Part shown: in pieces, positions 24,788 through 33,610 of the stretch
How positions within the stretch are numbered: the first letter of the stretch is position 1
Layout of the letters: every line of letters begins with the position of its first letter
Source of the DNA: PALSA-911 sp963743035
Lineage (GTDB): Bacteria > Pseudomonadota > Alphaproteobacteria > Acetobacterales > Acetobacteraceae
DNA length: 64,000 bases
Direction of reading: 5' to 3'
Assembly (NCBI GenBank): GCA_963743035.1
Contig: CAVUOB010000004.1
Span: forward strand, 434,001-498,000
Translations under genes and position numbers: made by a program
Notes under the pieces: model-generated
Database searches by the model: none
Told to the model about the DNA's origin: nothing
What the model saw: the letters and a program-made list of their open reading frames with translations, nothing else

Positions 24788-25843
24788 TTACCGCAGGCTC
24801 GCGTTCAGCTTGTCCAGCGCCGCCGCGCCCGGCACCAGATCCGCTTCCCGCAATTCGTTCAGCGGCCGCACCGATGTCTTGAGATAGCCGTGCATCTCCT
24901 GCGGGTCGGGATCCACGAACAGCAGGCCGGTCGGGATCTCGCCCAGTTCCTTCTTGCGCTGCAGATAGGCCATGGCGGCGCCACGGTCGTTGACGTTGTA
25001 GTCCTGCGCCAGCTTGTGCAGCTGCAGCACCGAACCGTCGTGCTGGGTGACCAGCACGGTGCTGCCATGGGCGTAATCGACGGTGATTTCTTCCCGCCCG
25101 GTGATGACGTCCAGCTTGTTCACCGCCTCGTTATGATCGCGCACATAGTCGTAGCTCTTGGTGGAGCCCTCATGGTTGTTGAAGGCGACGCAGGGGGAGA
25201 TGCAGTCGATGAACGCCGCACCCGGATGTTCGAGCGCGCCCTGGATCAGCGGGATCAACTGCGATTTGTCGCCGGAGAAGCTGCGCGCGACATAGGTGGC
25301 GCCCATCTGCAGCGCCATGCTGACCATGTCGATCGCCTCGTCATGGTTGACCACGCCGCGCTTGCTCTTGGCGCCGCGGTCGGAAGTGGCGGAGAACTGG
25401 CCCTTGGTCAGGCCGTACACGCCGTTGTTCTCGACGATATAGACCATGTTCACGCCGCGGCGGATGGCGTGCAGGAACTGGCCGATGCCGATGGAGGCGC
25501 TGTCGCCGTCGCCGGAAACGCCGAGATAGATCAGGTCCCGGTTGGCCAGGTTGGCGCCGGTCAGCACCGAGGGCATGCGCCCGTGCACGGAGTTGAAGCC
25601 GTGCGAGGCGCCGAGGAAATAGGTCGGCGTCTTCGACGAGCAGCCGATGCCCGAGAGCTTGGCGATGCGGTGCGGCGGCAGGTCCAGCTCGAAGCAGGCG
25701 CGCACGATGGCGGCGCTGATGCTGTCATGCCCGCAGCCGGCGCAGAGCGTGGAGATCGTGCCCTCGTAATCCCGCCGCGTGTAGCCCAGCGCGTTGGTGG
25801 GCAGGTCGGGATGATGCAGCTTGGGCTTCGGAAGATAGCTCAC
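24788..25843 (-). CDS. korB: 2-oxoacid:ferredoxin oxidoreductase, beta (TPP) subunit
   Basis: 351 residues. It contains the CAGCGHDS and GIGCSSKTP cysteine motifs and the thiamine-diphosphate/Mg segment GVSGDGDSASIGIGQ followed by ENNGVYGLTKGQ. These are the hallmarks of the KorB/PorB-type beta subunit, which binds TPP and one [4Fe-4S] cluster and decarboxylates a 2-oxoacid to an acyl-CoA. The ATG overlaps the korA stop by four bases. The length and C-terminal tail (PLNELREADLVPGAAALDKL) match the two-subunit KorAB form, for which 2-oxoglutarate is the usual substrate; other 2-oxoacids are possible. Confidence 0.88.
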   Translation of the reverse strand: MSYLPKPKLHHPDLPTNALGYTRRDYEGTISTLCAGCGHDSISAAIVRACFELDLPPHRIAKLSGIGCSSKTPTYFLGASHGFNSVHGRMPSVLTGANLANRDLIYLGVSGDGDSASIGIGQFLHAIRRGVNMVYIVENNGVYGLTKGQFSATSDRGAKSKRGVVNHDEAIDMVSMALQMGATYVARSFSGDKSQLIPLIQGALEHPGAAFIDCISPCVAFNNHEGSTKSYDYVRDHNEAVNKLDVITGREEITVDYAHGSTVLVTQHDGSVLQLHKLAQDYNVNDRGAAMAYLQRKKELGEIPTGLLFVDPDPQEMHGYLKTSVRPLNELREADLVPGAAALDKLNASLR

Positions 25844-27696
25844 TGGACGGTCTCCCTGGTGGGAACGATGTGCTGCGCGTCGGCCTTCTTGGCGATGTCT
25901 TCCGCGATGAAGCGGGACGTGATCGGCGTGCCGTCGAAGTGCAGCACACGCGTCAGCTTGGCCGGGTCGATCTCCAGCTCGTTGATCAGCAGCAGGCGAA
26001 GCTGGGCATCGCGGTTCTGCTCGACGACGAAGACCTGGTCATGGTTGGCGATGAACGAACGCACGGCGTCGTTGAACGGGAAGCCGCGCACGCGCATCAG
26101 GTCCAGGTGGATGCCCTGCTCGGCCAGCTGTTCCCACGCCTCGTTCATCGCCGGGGAGGTGGAGCCGTAATAGATCGCGCCCATGCGGGTGGTGTCGGGG
26201 CAGATCTTGACCACCGGATTGGGCACGAGGTCCTTGGCGGTGTCGAACTTGCGCAGCAGCCGTTCCATGTTGTCGGCGTAATCCGCACCTTCCTCGGTAT
26301 ACCGGGCGAAACGGTCCTTGGAGGTGCCGCGGGTGAAGAAGGCGCCCTTGGTCGGGTGCGTGCCGGGCAGCGTGCGGTACGGAATGCCGTCGCCGTCCAC
26401 GTCCAGATAGCGGCCGAAGGTTTTGCCCGCCGCCAGGTCCTCGGCGGTCATCACCTTGCCGCGGTCCAGCCTGCGCGTGTCGTCCCATTTGAACGGGCGG
26501 CACAGCCGTTCGTTCATGCCGATATCGAGGTCGAGCATCACGAACACCGGCGTCTGCAGCCGGTCCGCGAGGTCGAAGGCCTGCGCGCCCATCTCGAAGC
26601 ATTCGTACGGGTCTTCGGGGAACAGCAGCACGTGCTTGGTGTCGCCGTGCGAGGCGTAGGCGCAGGCCAGCAGATCGCATTGCTGGTTGCGCGTCGGCAT
26701 GCCGGTGGACGGTCCGGCGCGCTGGACATCGAAGATGACGGCGGGGATTTCGGCGAAATAGGCGAGACCGAAAAATTCCTGCATCAGCGAGATGCCGGGG
26801 CCGGAGGTGGCGGTGAACGCGCGCGCGCCGTTCCAGGCGGCGCCGATCACCATGCCGATGGAGGCGAGCTCGTCCTCCGCCTGCACGATGGCGAACTTGT
26901 TCTTGCCGGTCTCCTTGTCCACCCGGTAGCGCGAGCAGTAGCGCTGGAACGCCTCGGCCAGCGAGGAGGACGGCGTGATCGGGTACCAGGCGCAGACGGT
27001 GGCGCCGCCATAGACTGCGCCGAGGGCGGCGGCGGCGTTGCCCTCGATGGTGATGCGGTCGCCCACCTTGTCCGACCGGCGCACCCGCAGCCCGATCGGG
27101 CATTGCAGATTGGCCTTGGCCCAGTCCCGGCCCATGTGCAGCGCGTGCACATTGGCGGCGATCAGCTTGTCGCGGCCCTTGAACTGCTCGGCGAGCAGCT
27201 GCTCGGTCACGCCGATCTCCATGTCCAGCAGGGCGGATATGGCGCCGACATAGATCGTGTTCTTGAACAGCTGGCGCTGGCGGCTGTCGGTGTATTCGGC
27301 GTTGCACATCTCGGTCAGCGGCACGCCGATGACGTTGATGTCCTCGCGGAAGCGCGACGCCGGCATCGGCTTGGTGCTGTCGTACAGCAGGTAGCCGCCG
27401 GGCACGATGGAGGCGACGTCCTCCTGCCAGGTCTGCGGGTTCATCGCCACCATCAGGTCGGCCCCGCCGCGCGCGCCGAGATGGCCGGCCTCGGACACCC
27501 GCACCTCGTACCAGGTCGGCAGGCCCTGGATGTTGGAAGGGAAGATGTTGCGGGGCGCGACCGGCACGCCCATGCGCAGGATGGACTTGGCGAACAGCGC
27601 ATTGGCGCTGGCCGAGCCGGAGCCGTTGACGTTGGCGAACTTGACGACGAAATCGTTGGTCCGCTGCAGGGAGGGAATTTCTAGCGACTGGAGCAT
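25840..27696 (-). CDS. korA: 2-oxoacid:ferredoxin oxidoreductase, fused gamma-alpha subunit
   Basis: 618 residues from the ATG at 27696, inside the 3' end of the preceding gene (16-base overlap). The N-terminal ~190 residues form the gamma domain (FVVKFANVNGSGSASANALF). The alpha domain follows, with YPITPSSSLAEAF, GAAWNGARAFTATSGPGISL and QRAGPSTGMPTRNQQ. The fused gamma-alpha arrangement plus a separate beta subunit is typical of KorAB enzymes, which oxidise 2-oxoglutarate (or a related 2-oxoacid) with CoA and reduce ferredoxin. No Fe-S motif is expected here and none is seen. It is co-transcribed with the FAD/ferredoxin gene upstream and korB downstream. Confidence 0.88.
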   Translation of the reverse strand: MLQSLEIPSLQRTNDFVVKFANVNGSGSASANALFAKSILRMGVPVAPRNIFPSNIQGLPTWYEVRVSEAGHLGARGGADLMVAMNPQTWQEDVASIVPGGYLLYDSTKPMPASRFREDINVIGVPLTEMCNAEYTDSRQRQLFKNTIYVGAISALLDMEIGVTEQLLAEQFKGRDKLIAANVHALHMGRDWAKANLQCPIGLRVRRSDKVGDRITIEGNAAAALGAVYGGATVCAWYPITPSSSLAEAFQRYCSRYRVDKETGKNKFAIVQAEDELASIGMVIGAAWNGARAFTATSGPGISLMQEFFGLAYFAEIPAVIFDVQRAGPSTGMPTRNQQCDLLACAYASHGDTKHVLLFPEDPYECFEMGAQAFDLADRLQTPVFVMLDLDIGMNERLCRPFKWDDTRRLDRGKVMTAEDLAAGKTFGRYLDVDGDGIPYRTLPGTHPTKGAFFTRGTSKDRFARYTEEGADYADNMERLLRKFDTAKDLVPNPVVKICPDTTRMGAIYYGSTSPAMNEAWEQLAEQGIHLDLMRVRGFPFNDAVRSFIANHDQVFVVEQNRDAQLRLLLINELEIDPAKLTRVLHFDGTPITSRFIAEDIAKKADAQHIVPTRETVQ

Positions 27697-29498
27697 GCGT
27701 GTTCCGCCTTCATCTTTGCGGTCCCCATGGTTGCGGCCTGGGACATATCGAGCAGGAAACGCTGCATGTCCCACGCGCCGGTGGGGCAACGTTCGGCGCA
27801 GAGGCCGCAGTGCAGGCAAAGGTCTTCGTCCTTCGCCATGATCCGGCCGGTCTTCAGCGTGCCGGAGACATAGAGTTCCTGCGTCAGGTTGTTCGCCGGC
27901 GTGGTCAGCCGGACGCGCAGCTCCGCCTCCTCGCCGTTTTCGGTGAAGGTGATGCAGTCCACCGGGCAGATATCCACGCAGGCATCGCATTCGATGCAGG
28001 CCTGTTCCGTGAACACCGTCTGCACGTCGCAGTTCAGGCAGCGCTGGGCTTCCTTGAAGGCGAGCTGCTCGTCGAAGCCGAGCTCCACCTCCATCTTGAT
28101 GTTGCGCAGCGCGATCTGCTTGTCCTTCAGCGGCACCTTGAAACGGTCGTCGTTGGAGATGTCGTTGTCGTAGCTCCACTCATGGATGCCCATCTTCTGG
28201 CTGACCAGCGTCACCATCGGCGGCGGCCGGTCGGCGACATCCTCGCCTTCGCAGAGCTTGTGGATGGAGATCGCGGCCTGGTGGCCGTGCGCCACCGCCC
28301 AGATGATGTTCTTCGGGCCGAACGCGGCGTCGCCGCCGAAGAACACCTTGGGGTTGGTCGATTGCAGGGTGGCCTCGTTCACCACCGGCATGCCCCATTT
28401 GTCGAAATCGAGACCGGCATCGCGCTCGATCCAGGGGAAGGAGTTCTCCTGCCCGACGGCGATCAGCACGTCGTCGGCCTCGATGAAGATATCCGGCTCC
28501 CCGGTCGGCACCAGCTTGCGCCGGCCCTTGTCGTCGTACTCGGCGTGCACCTTTTCGAACATCATGCCGGTCAGGCGGCCGTCCTCGTGGACGAACTCCT
28601 TCGGCACCATGAAGTTCAGGATCGGGATGTCCTCGTGCAGCGCGTCCTCCTTTTCCCAGGGGGAGGCCTTCATCTCGTCGAAGCCGCTGCGCACGACCAC
28701 CTTCACCAGTTCCCCGCCGAGGCGGCGGGAGGACCGGCAGCAATCCATCGCGGTATTGCCGCCGCCGAGCACGATCACGCGCCGGCCGATGCTGGTGACA
28801 TGGCCGAACGAGACCGAGGACAGCCAGTCGATGCCGATATGGATGTTGGCGGCGGCTTCCCTGCGGCCGGGCAGATCGAGGTCGCGCCCGCGCGGCGCGC
28901 CGCAGCCGACGAACACCGCGTCGTAGTCCTCGGCCAGCAGGCCCTTCAGGCTGTCGATGCGGCTTCCGTAGCGGGTCTCGATCCCGAGATCGACGATGTA
29001 GCCGACCTCCTCGTCGATCACCTCTTCCGGCAGGCGGAATTTCGGGATCTGGCTGCGGATGAAGCCGCCGGCGCGCGGCTCGCTGTCGAACAGCACCAGC
29101 TCGTAGCCGAGCGGCGCCAGGTCGCGCGCCACGGTCAGCGAGGCCGGGCCGGCGCCGACCAGCGCGATCCGGCGGCCGTTGCGGGTGGTCGGCTTCGGCG
29201 GCATGCGGGCGGAGACGTCGCCCTTGTAGTCGGCGGCGACGCGCTTCAGCCGGCAGATCGCCACCGGTTCCTCGTCCACCCGGCCGCGGCGGCAGGCCGG
29301 CTCGCACGGGCGGTCGCAAGTGCGGCCGAGCACGCCCGGGAAGACGTTGGATTTCCAGTTGATCATATAGGCGTCGGCATATCTGCCGTCGGAGATCAGG
29401 CGGATATACTCGGGGACCGGCGTATGCGCGGGACAGGCCCACTGGCAATCGACCACTTTATGAAAGTAGTCGGGGTTGCGGATATCGGTCGGCTGCAA
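27681..29498 (-). CDS. GltD-like FAD/NAD(P) oxidoreductase with C-terminal 2[4Fe-4S] ferredoxin
   Basis: 605 residues. The N-terminal Fe-S region has CQWACPAHTPVPEYI and LGRTCDRPCEPACRRG, as in glutamate synthase small subunits. The FAD site is ALVGAGPASLTVARDL and the NAD(P) site VIVLGGGNTAMDCCRSS. The last ~110 residues add a two-cluster ferredoxin (CIECDACVDICPVDC and CLHCGLCAERCPTGA). As first gene of an operon with korAB, it probably exchanges electrons between NAD(P)H and the ferredoxin used by KorAB, so the set could run as a self-contained NAD(P)-linked 2-oxoacid oxidoreductase. That role is inferred from gene order. Confidence 0.85.
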   Translation of the reverse strand: MQPTDIRNPDYFHKVVDCQWACPAHTPVPEYIRLISDGRYADAYMINWKSNVFPGVLGRTCDRPCEPACRRGRVDEEPVAICRLKRVAADYKGDVSARMPPKPTTRNGRRIALVGAGPASLTVARDLAPLGYELVLFDSEPRAGGFIRSQIPKFRLPEEVIDEEVGYIVDLGIETRYGSRIDSLKGLLAEDYDAVFVGCGAPRGRDLDLPGRREAAANIHIGIDWLSSVSFGHVTSIGRRVIVLGGGNTAMDCCRSSRRLGGELVKVVVRSGFDEMKASPWEKEDALHEDIPILNFMVPKEFVHEDGRLTGMMFEKVHAEYDDKGRRKLVPTGEPDIFIEADDVLIAVGQENSFPWIERDAGLDFDKWGMPVVNEATLQSTNPKVFFGGDAAFGPKNIIWAVAHGHQAAISIHKLCEGEDVADRPPPMVTLVSQKMGIHEWSYDNDISNDDRFKVPLKDKQIALRNIKMEVELGFDEQLAFKEAQRCLNCDVQTVFTEQACIECDACVDICPVDCITFTENGEEAELRVRLTTPANNLTQELYVSGTLKTGRIMAKDEDLCLHCGLCAERCPTGAWDMQRFLLDMSQAATMGTAKMKAEHACSSR

Positions 29499-29905
29499 GA
29501 CGAACTCCTCTCCTTCACCAGATTATGGCTGCCTTTCGGTGCCGCTGGCCGATTGTTTGGCCCGGGTTTTCCGGGCGGTACCTGTCAGGCATCTGGTGTA
29601 TTGTCCCGGAAGCTAGGGACAAAATCCCGGTCCTTCAACCATCCCCCCTTGGCATCCCCCACGGCCTCCCCCATGCCATCCCGGAGATACTCCGCGGGAG
29701 ATGACTCCATAACGGAGCCGAAACCCGCTTTATGCCAAGGCGGTAGACCGGGAAAGCTTGCTTCCCGTGCCCTTTTTACCTGAGCCCGGGAGTTGGGTAA
29801 AGGTCGGGCGACTCGCCCCCTGCCATGGCCAGCGCCGGCCCCGCTTGATAGGGTTTCGTCAGCGCCCTCCCGCTTTAGCAGGCCCGCTTCAACACAGGAC
29901 AGAAC
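29499..29905. other. 407-base spacer between divergent operons
   Basis: Lies between the starts of the korAB operon and an enoyl-CoA hydratase gene, so it should hold both promoters. A small hairpin (CGGGAA...TTCCCG, about 29749-29767) and TTTACC...GGTAAA are visible. No gene, RNA or confident promoter was recognised. Confidence 0.4.
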
Positions 29906-30682
29906 ATGACCGACGAGTTGCTTTACGAGGTCCAGGACGGCATCGGCCGGATCGTGTTCAACCGTCCGCAGGCGCGCAACGCCCTGACCTTCCCGATGTA
30001 CGAGCGGCTGGCGGAGATCTGCGCCGAGGCCCACGAAGACTCCTCGATGCGCGCCCTGGTCATCACCGGCATGGGCGAGAAGGCCTTCGCCGCGGGCACC
30101 GACATTTCCCAGTTCCGCGCCTTCAGCAAGCCGGAGGACGGGATCGCCTACGAGGCGCGGATCGACCGGGTGCTCAGCGCGCTGGAACGCTGCCGCGTGC
30201 CGAGCATCGCCGCCATCGCCGGCGCCTGCACCGGCGGCGGCGCGGCCATCGCCGCCTGCTGCGACCTGCGGATCGGCGCCGCCAATGCCCGCTTCGGCTT
30301 CCCGATCGCGCGCACGCTCGGCAACTGCCTGTCGATGGCGAATTATGCCCGGCTGTCGGCCCTGATCGGCCCGGCGCGGGTGAAGGAGATCATCTTCACC
30401 GCCCGGCTGGTGGACGCCGGGGAAGCGCGCGCGATCGGCTTGCTGAGCGAGGTGCTGCCGGACGCCGACGCCCTGGCCGCCCGTGCCACCGAACTCGCCC
30501 AACTGATCGCCGGGCACGCGCCGCTGACCCTGCAGGTGACCAAGGAGGCTTTGCGCCGGCTGGGCGAGAGCGGCGGGGGCGATGACGAAGACCTGATCGT
30601 GACGTGCTACACCAGCCAGGATTTCCGCGAAGGCATGGACGCGTTCCTGACCAAGCGTAGCCCGGCCTGGCGGGGGGTCTAG
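29906..30682 (+). CDS. Enoyl-CoA hydratase/isomerase family protein
   Basis: 258 residues, the standard crotonase length. IVFNRPQARNALTFPMYERL opens the fold, AFAAGTDISQF forms the first oxyanion-hole strand, and IAGACTGGGAAIAACCDLRI is the family signature. The usual first glutamate of hydratases (after the GGG helix) is not obvious, so the enzyme could be a hydratase, isomerase or hydrolase of acyl-CoA. Start at 29906 follows ACAGGACAGAAC. The gene ends convergent with the glycosyltransferase gene (four-base overlap). Confidence 0.85.
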   Translation: MTDELLYEVQDGIGRIVFNRPQARNALTFPMYERLAEICAEAHEDSSMRALVITGMGEKAFAAGTDISQFRAFSKPEDGIAYEARIDRVLSALERCRVPSIAAIAGACTGGGAAIAACCDLRIGAANARFGFPIARTLGNCLSMANYARLSALIGPARVKEIIFTARLVDAGEARAIGLLSEVLPDADALAARATELAQLIAGHAPLTLQVTKEALRRLGESGGGDDEDLIVTCYTSQDFREGMDAFLTKRSPAWRGV

Positions 30683-31872
30683 CTGCGGGCCCGCTCTGCC
30701 AGCACCCGGCGGAACAGCGCCAACTGGCCTGACGTGGTTTCGTCCCAGCTGAACGGCTCGGCATAGGCCCGCGTCGCCGCGCGGGTGGGCGGGTCGGCGA
30801 ACAGGTCGCGCACGCCGGCCACGATTCCCTCCGGCGTGTTCGGATCGTAGATCACGCCGCCGTCGCGGTTCCGCACCACTTCCGGGTTGCCCCAGATGTT
30901 GCTGGCGACCACGGGGGTGCCGCAGGCCATCGATTCCAGCAGCACATTGGCCCAGCCCTCCCGCGACGACGCCAGCACCATCGCGTCCGCCGCGTTGTAC
31001 AGCGCCGGCAACTCGGCATGCGGGCGGGGGCCGAGCAGGCGCACCCGGTCCGCCAGGCCGCCCTGGTCGATCTGCGCCTGCAGCCTGGCCCGTTCCGGCC
31101 CCTCCCCGGCGATGATCAGCTCGAATTCCGGCAATGATTTCATCGCCTCGATCGTGCGGTGGTGGCCCTTGCGCTCGATCAGGTGGCCGACCGAGAGCAG
31201 CGCCTTGCGGCTCAGGCCGAGGCCGGCGCGAAGCGCGTCGCGGTCCGGCAGGGGGCGGAAGATGTCCGTCTCCACGCCGTTGCGCAGGGTGAGGGCCATG
31301 TCGGGCCTGGCGCCGAGTTCCAGCAGCACGTCGCGCAGCGCCGAGCTGACGCCCACCACCGCATCCGCGCCGGCGATGGCGCGTTGCAGCAGGCGGCGCG
31401 GCAAAGGGTGCTGCGGGATCAGGTTCACATCCGTGCCGCGCGCGGTGACCACCACCGGCAGGTTCAGCCTGCGGCCGAGCCAGACCGCGGCCACGCCGTC
31501 CGGGTAGAAGTAATGCGCGTCGATGGCGTCGAACTCGGCGCGCCCGGCGATCAGGCGGGACACATAGGGCAGCGCCGCGCGATACAGCAGCCAGGGCGCC
31601 AGCGTCATGCCGATCTTCGGGATCACGACATAGCGGGGATGGTGGATGGTCAGGCCGTGGCGCTGCTCCAGCCGCGGCACCGCGGCATGCTTCGCCCAGG
31701 TGCCGAAGCGCGGGTGGGAAGACGGAAAATACGGCACCGGCGCGACCACGGTGCTGACCGCCTCGCCGCTGGCCACCAGGTGGCGCAGGCGGTTCTGCAC
31801 GAAGATGCCGTGGTTGGGCTGGAGGCTGTTGGGAAACAGCGTCGAGAATGTCAGCAATCGGATCGGTGCCAT
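30679..31872 (-). CDS. Glycosyltransferase family 4
   Basis: 397 residues from ATG 31872. The acceptor half begins RLLTFSTLFPNSLQPNHGIF with the HG/N-F loop common to GT4 enzymes. The donor half has LLSVGHLIERKGHHRTIEAM, IAGEGPERARL, and the EX7E-type motif SREGWANVLLESMACGTPVV, where the two acidic residues bind the nucleotide-sugar. These enzymes transfer a sugar from a nucleotide donor with retention. Longer upstream reading is antisense to neighbouring sequence. It is not beside the exopolysaccharide locus at 50-64 kb, but may contribute to the same polymer. Sugar unknown. Confidence 0.9.
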   Translation of the reverse strand: MAPIRLLTFSTLFPNSLQPNHGIFVQNRLRHLVASGEAVSTVVAPVPYFPSSHPRFGTWAKHAAVPRLEQRHGLTIHHPRYVVIPKIGMTLAPWLLYRAALPYVSRLIAGRAEFDAIDAHYFYPDGVAAVWLGRRLNLPVVVTARGTDVNLIPQHPLPRRLLQRAIAGADAVVGVSSALRDVLLELGARPDMALTLRNGVETDIFRPLPDRDALRAGLGLSRKALLSVGHLIERKGHHRTIEAMKSLPEFELIIAGEGPERARLQAQIDQGGLADRVRLLGPRPHAELPALYNAADAMVLASSREGWANVLLESMACGTPVVASNIWGNPEVVRNRDGGVIYDPNTPEGIVAGVRDLFADPPTRAATRAYAEPFSWDETTSGQLALFRRVLAERARS

Positions 31873-32164
31873 AACGCGGCTTATAGTCGGGCGCACCGGC
31901 GCTGTCTCGCCGGTTGGCGCACCCGCGGGCGCATGCGCGTGCGATGAGGCTTGGCAAGAGCGGCTACCGGTGAGTAGGCTGTTGCCGAAGCACGGCCGCG
32001 ACAAGTCGGCCGGCGGGAGAGACCCGGCGGGAGAGACAATGAGTTCAGGCAGCGCCCGCACCCCCACCGGCCGGCGGCATTCGGGCACCCTGACGTGACC
32101 ACGCCGGCGTTCACTCTCGTCCAATGGAACATCACCGACTGAAAAAATAACAAAGGAGACATCG

Positions 32165-33367
32165 ATGAACGAAGTCGCCATCAACGCTCCCAATCTCTGG
32201 CGCCTGGAAACGCCCGGCCATTCGGGCTGGGGCCGCACCGCCCGGGTGGGGGACCCGAAGAAATACTTCATGGTTTCCACCGACAGCCACGCCAACGAAC
32301 CGCCCGATCTGTGGGAAAAGCGGATCGACCCGAAATACCGCGAGCGCGTGCCGCGCATCATCACCGACGAGCAGGGCGTGCAGTGGCGCTACTGCGAGGG
32401 CTACCGCCCCGACCGCGTCCGCGTTTCCAGCTTCGAGGGCGAGGACTGGGTCCGCTCCAAGGCCGGCGCCGAGGTTGCCGCGCGGATCGCCGATAATCGC
32501 GGCGACGGCATCGACGTGGAGATCATCTTCCCCAACAAGGGCCTGGCGATGTGGGCGACGCCCGATCCGGTGTTCGCCAACGCCCAGTGCGCGGTCTGGA
32601 ACGACTGGGCGCATGAGCAGTTCGGCGGTCATCCGGAATCGATGCTCGCTGTTGCGGCCATTGCCACCGGGGACCTGCCTGGCTCGCTCAAGGAGATCGA
32701 GCGTGTCGCAAAAATGGGCTTCCGCGCGCTGTCGCTGCCGTGCAAGCCGCATTGGGGCGCGCACGACATCGACCAGGTGAACTACAACCTGCCGCATTTC
32801 GACCCGATGTGGGCGCTGATCGAAGAGACCAGGCTGCCGATCACCTTCCACATCTCCACCGGCCGCGATCCGCGCGCCGCGCGCGGCAATGGCGGCGCGG
32901 TGATCAACTACGTGACCCACTCCCTGAGCCCGACGATCGAACCGGTGGCCAATCTCTGCGCCTCCGGCGTGCTGGAGAAATTCAAGGGCCTGCGTTTCGC
33001 CACCATCGAGGCCGGCATCGGCTGGATCCCCTGGCTGCTGGACGCGATGGACGAGGCCTACCGCAAGCATCACATGTGGGTGCGCCCGAAGCTGCAGGGC
33101 CTGCCGAGCGATTATTTCCGCGCGCATGGCTACGCCACGTTCCAGGAAGACCCCTCCGGCCTGACACTGATGGAACAATACGGGCTGACCGACAACTTCA
33201 TGTGGGCGAACGACTACCCGCACCATGAAGGCACCTGGCCGCATTCGGCGGAAGCGATCGAGCGCACGATGCCGAAGCTGAACGATGTCCAGCGCGCCAA
33301 GGTGCTCGGCCTCAACGCCGCTCGGTTCTTCAATCTCGACGTTCCGGAGCATCAGCGGCTGGCATAG
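32165..33367 (+). CDS. Amidohydrolase family 2 (ACMSD-like metal-dependent hydrolase)
   Basis: 400 residues; AAAGGAG lies eight bases before the ATG. The opening VSTDSHANEPPDLWEKRI carries the DSH form of the first metal motif. A TIM barrel follows with LPITFHISTGRDPR (His), FATIEAGIGWIPWLLDAMDE, and the terminal WANDYPHHEGTWPHS that supplies the last Asp. Members decarboxylate or hydrolyse small aromatic or carboxylic substrates. It heads a four-gene run with a CaiB-type CoA transferase, an enoyl-CoA hydratase and an SDR, suggesting degradation of a carboxylic acid by CoA chemistry. The compound cannot be named. Confidence 0.85.
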   Translation: MNEVAINAPNLWRLETPGHSGWGRTARVGDPKKYFMVSTDSHANEPPDLWEKRIDPKYRERVPRIITDEQGVQWRYCEGYRPDRVRVSSFEGEDWVRSKAGAEVAARIADNRGDGIDVEIIFPNKGLAMWATPDPVFANAQCAVWNDWAHEQFGGHPESMLAVAAIATGDLPGSLKEIERVAKMGFRALSLPCKPHWGAHDIDQVNYNLPHFDPMWALIEETRLPITFHISTGRDPRAARGNGGAVINYVTHSLSPTIEPVANLCASGVLEKFKGLRFATIEAGIGWIPWLLDAMDEAYRKHHMWVRPKLQGLPSDYFRAHGYATFQEDPSGLTLMEQYGLTDNFMWANDYPHHEGTWPHSAEAIERTMPKLNDVQRAKVLGLNAARFFNLDVPEHQRLA

Positions 33368-33376
33368 GCAGCAAGG

Positions 33377-33569
33377 CCAGGGGGCTCTGCCCCCTGGACC
33401 CCCGCCAAAGGGCGGAGCCCTTTGGAAACCCCATACTGTTTTCTTGGAGAAGGGGGCTTGCAGGACGGTGCCGCGGCACAAACGGAGAAGCCCCCTTCTC
33501 CAAGAAAACAACCGGGTGTCCAGAGGCTCCGCCTCTGGCGGGGGGGCGAGGGGGGCGGAGCCCCCTCGC
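33377..33569. repeat. Array of five nested stem-loops between two genes
   Basis: Five inverted repeats occur in about 190 bases: CCAGGGGGC/GCCCCCTGG (33377-33397), CCAAAGGGC/GCCCTTTGG (33405-33425), a 23-bp perfect repeat beginning TGTTTTCTTGGAGAAGGGGG (33437-33459 with 33488-33510), CCAGAGGC/GCCTCTGG (33520-33538) and GCGAGGGGG/CCCCCTCGC (33546-33569). It looks like a dispersed intergenic repeat family; the 16 bases AGCAAGGCCAGGGGGC at its left edge recur at 36488. It may weaken transcription between the amidohydrolase and CoA-transferase genes. Confidence 0.85.
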
Positions 33570-33610
33570 CTTCCTTCCTTGCCCAGCCCCGTTGCATTGG
33601 AAACGACAAG

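Noticed and set aside
33370..33569. Possible CRISPR array
   Set aside because: The repeated units are inverted, not direct, differ in length and sequence, and there are no spacers or cas genes.
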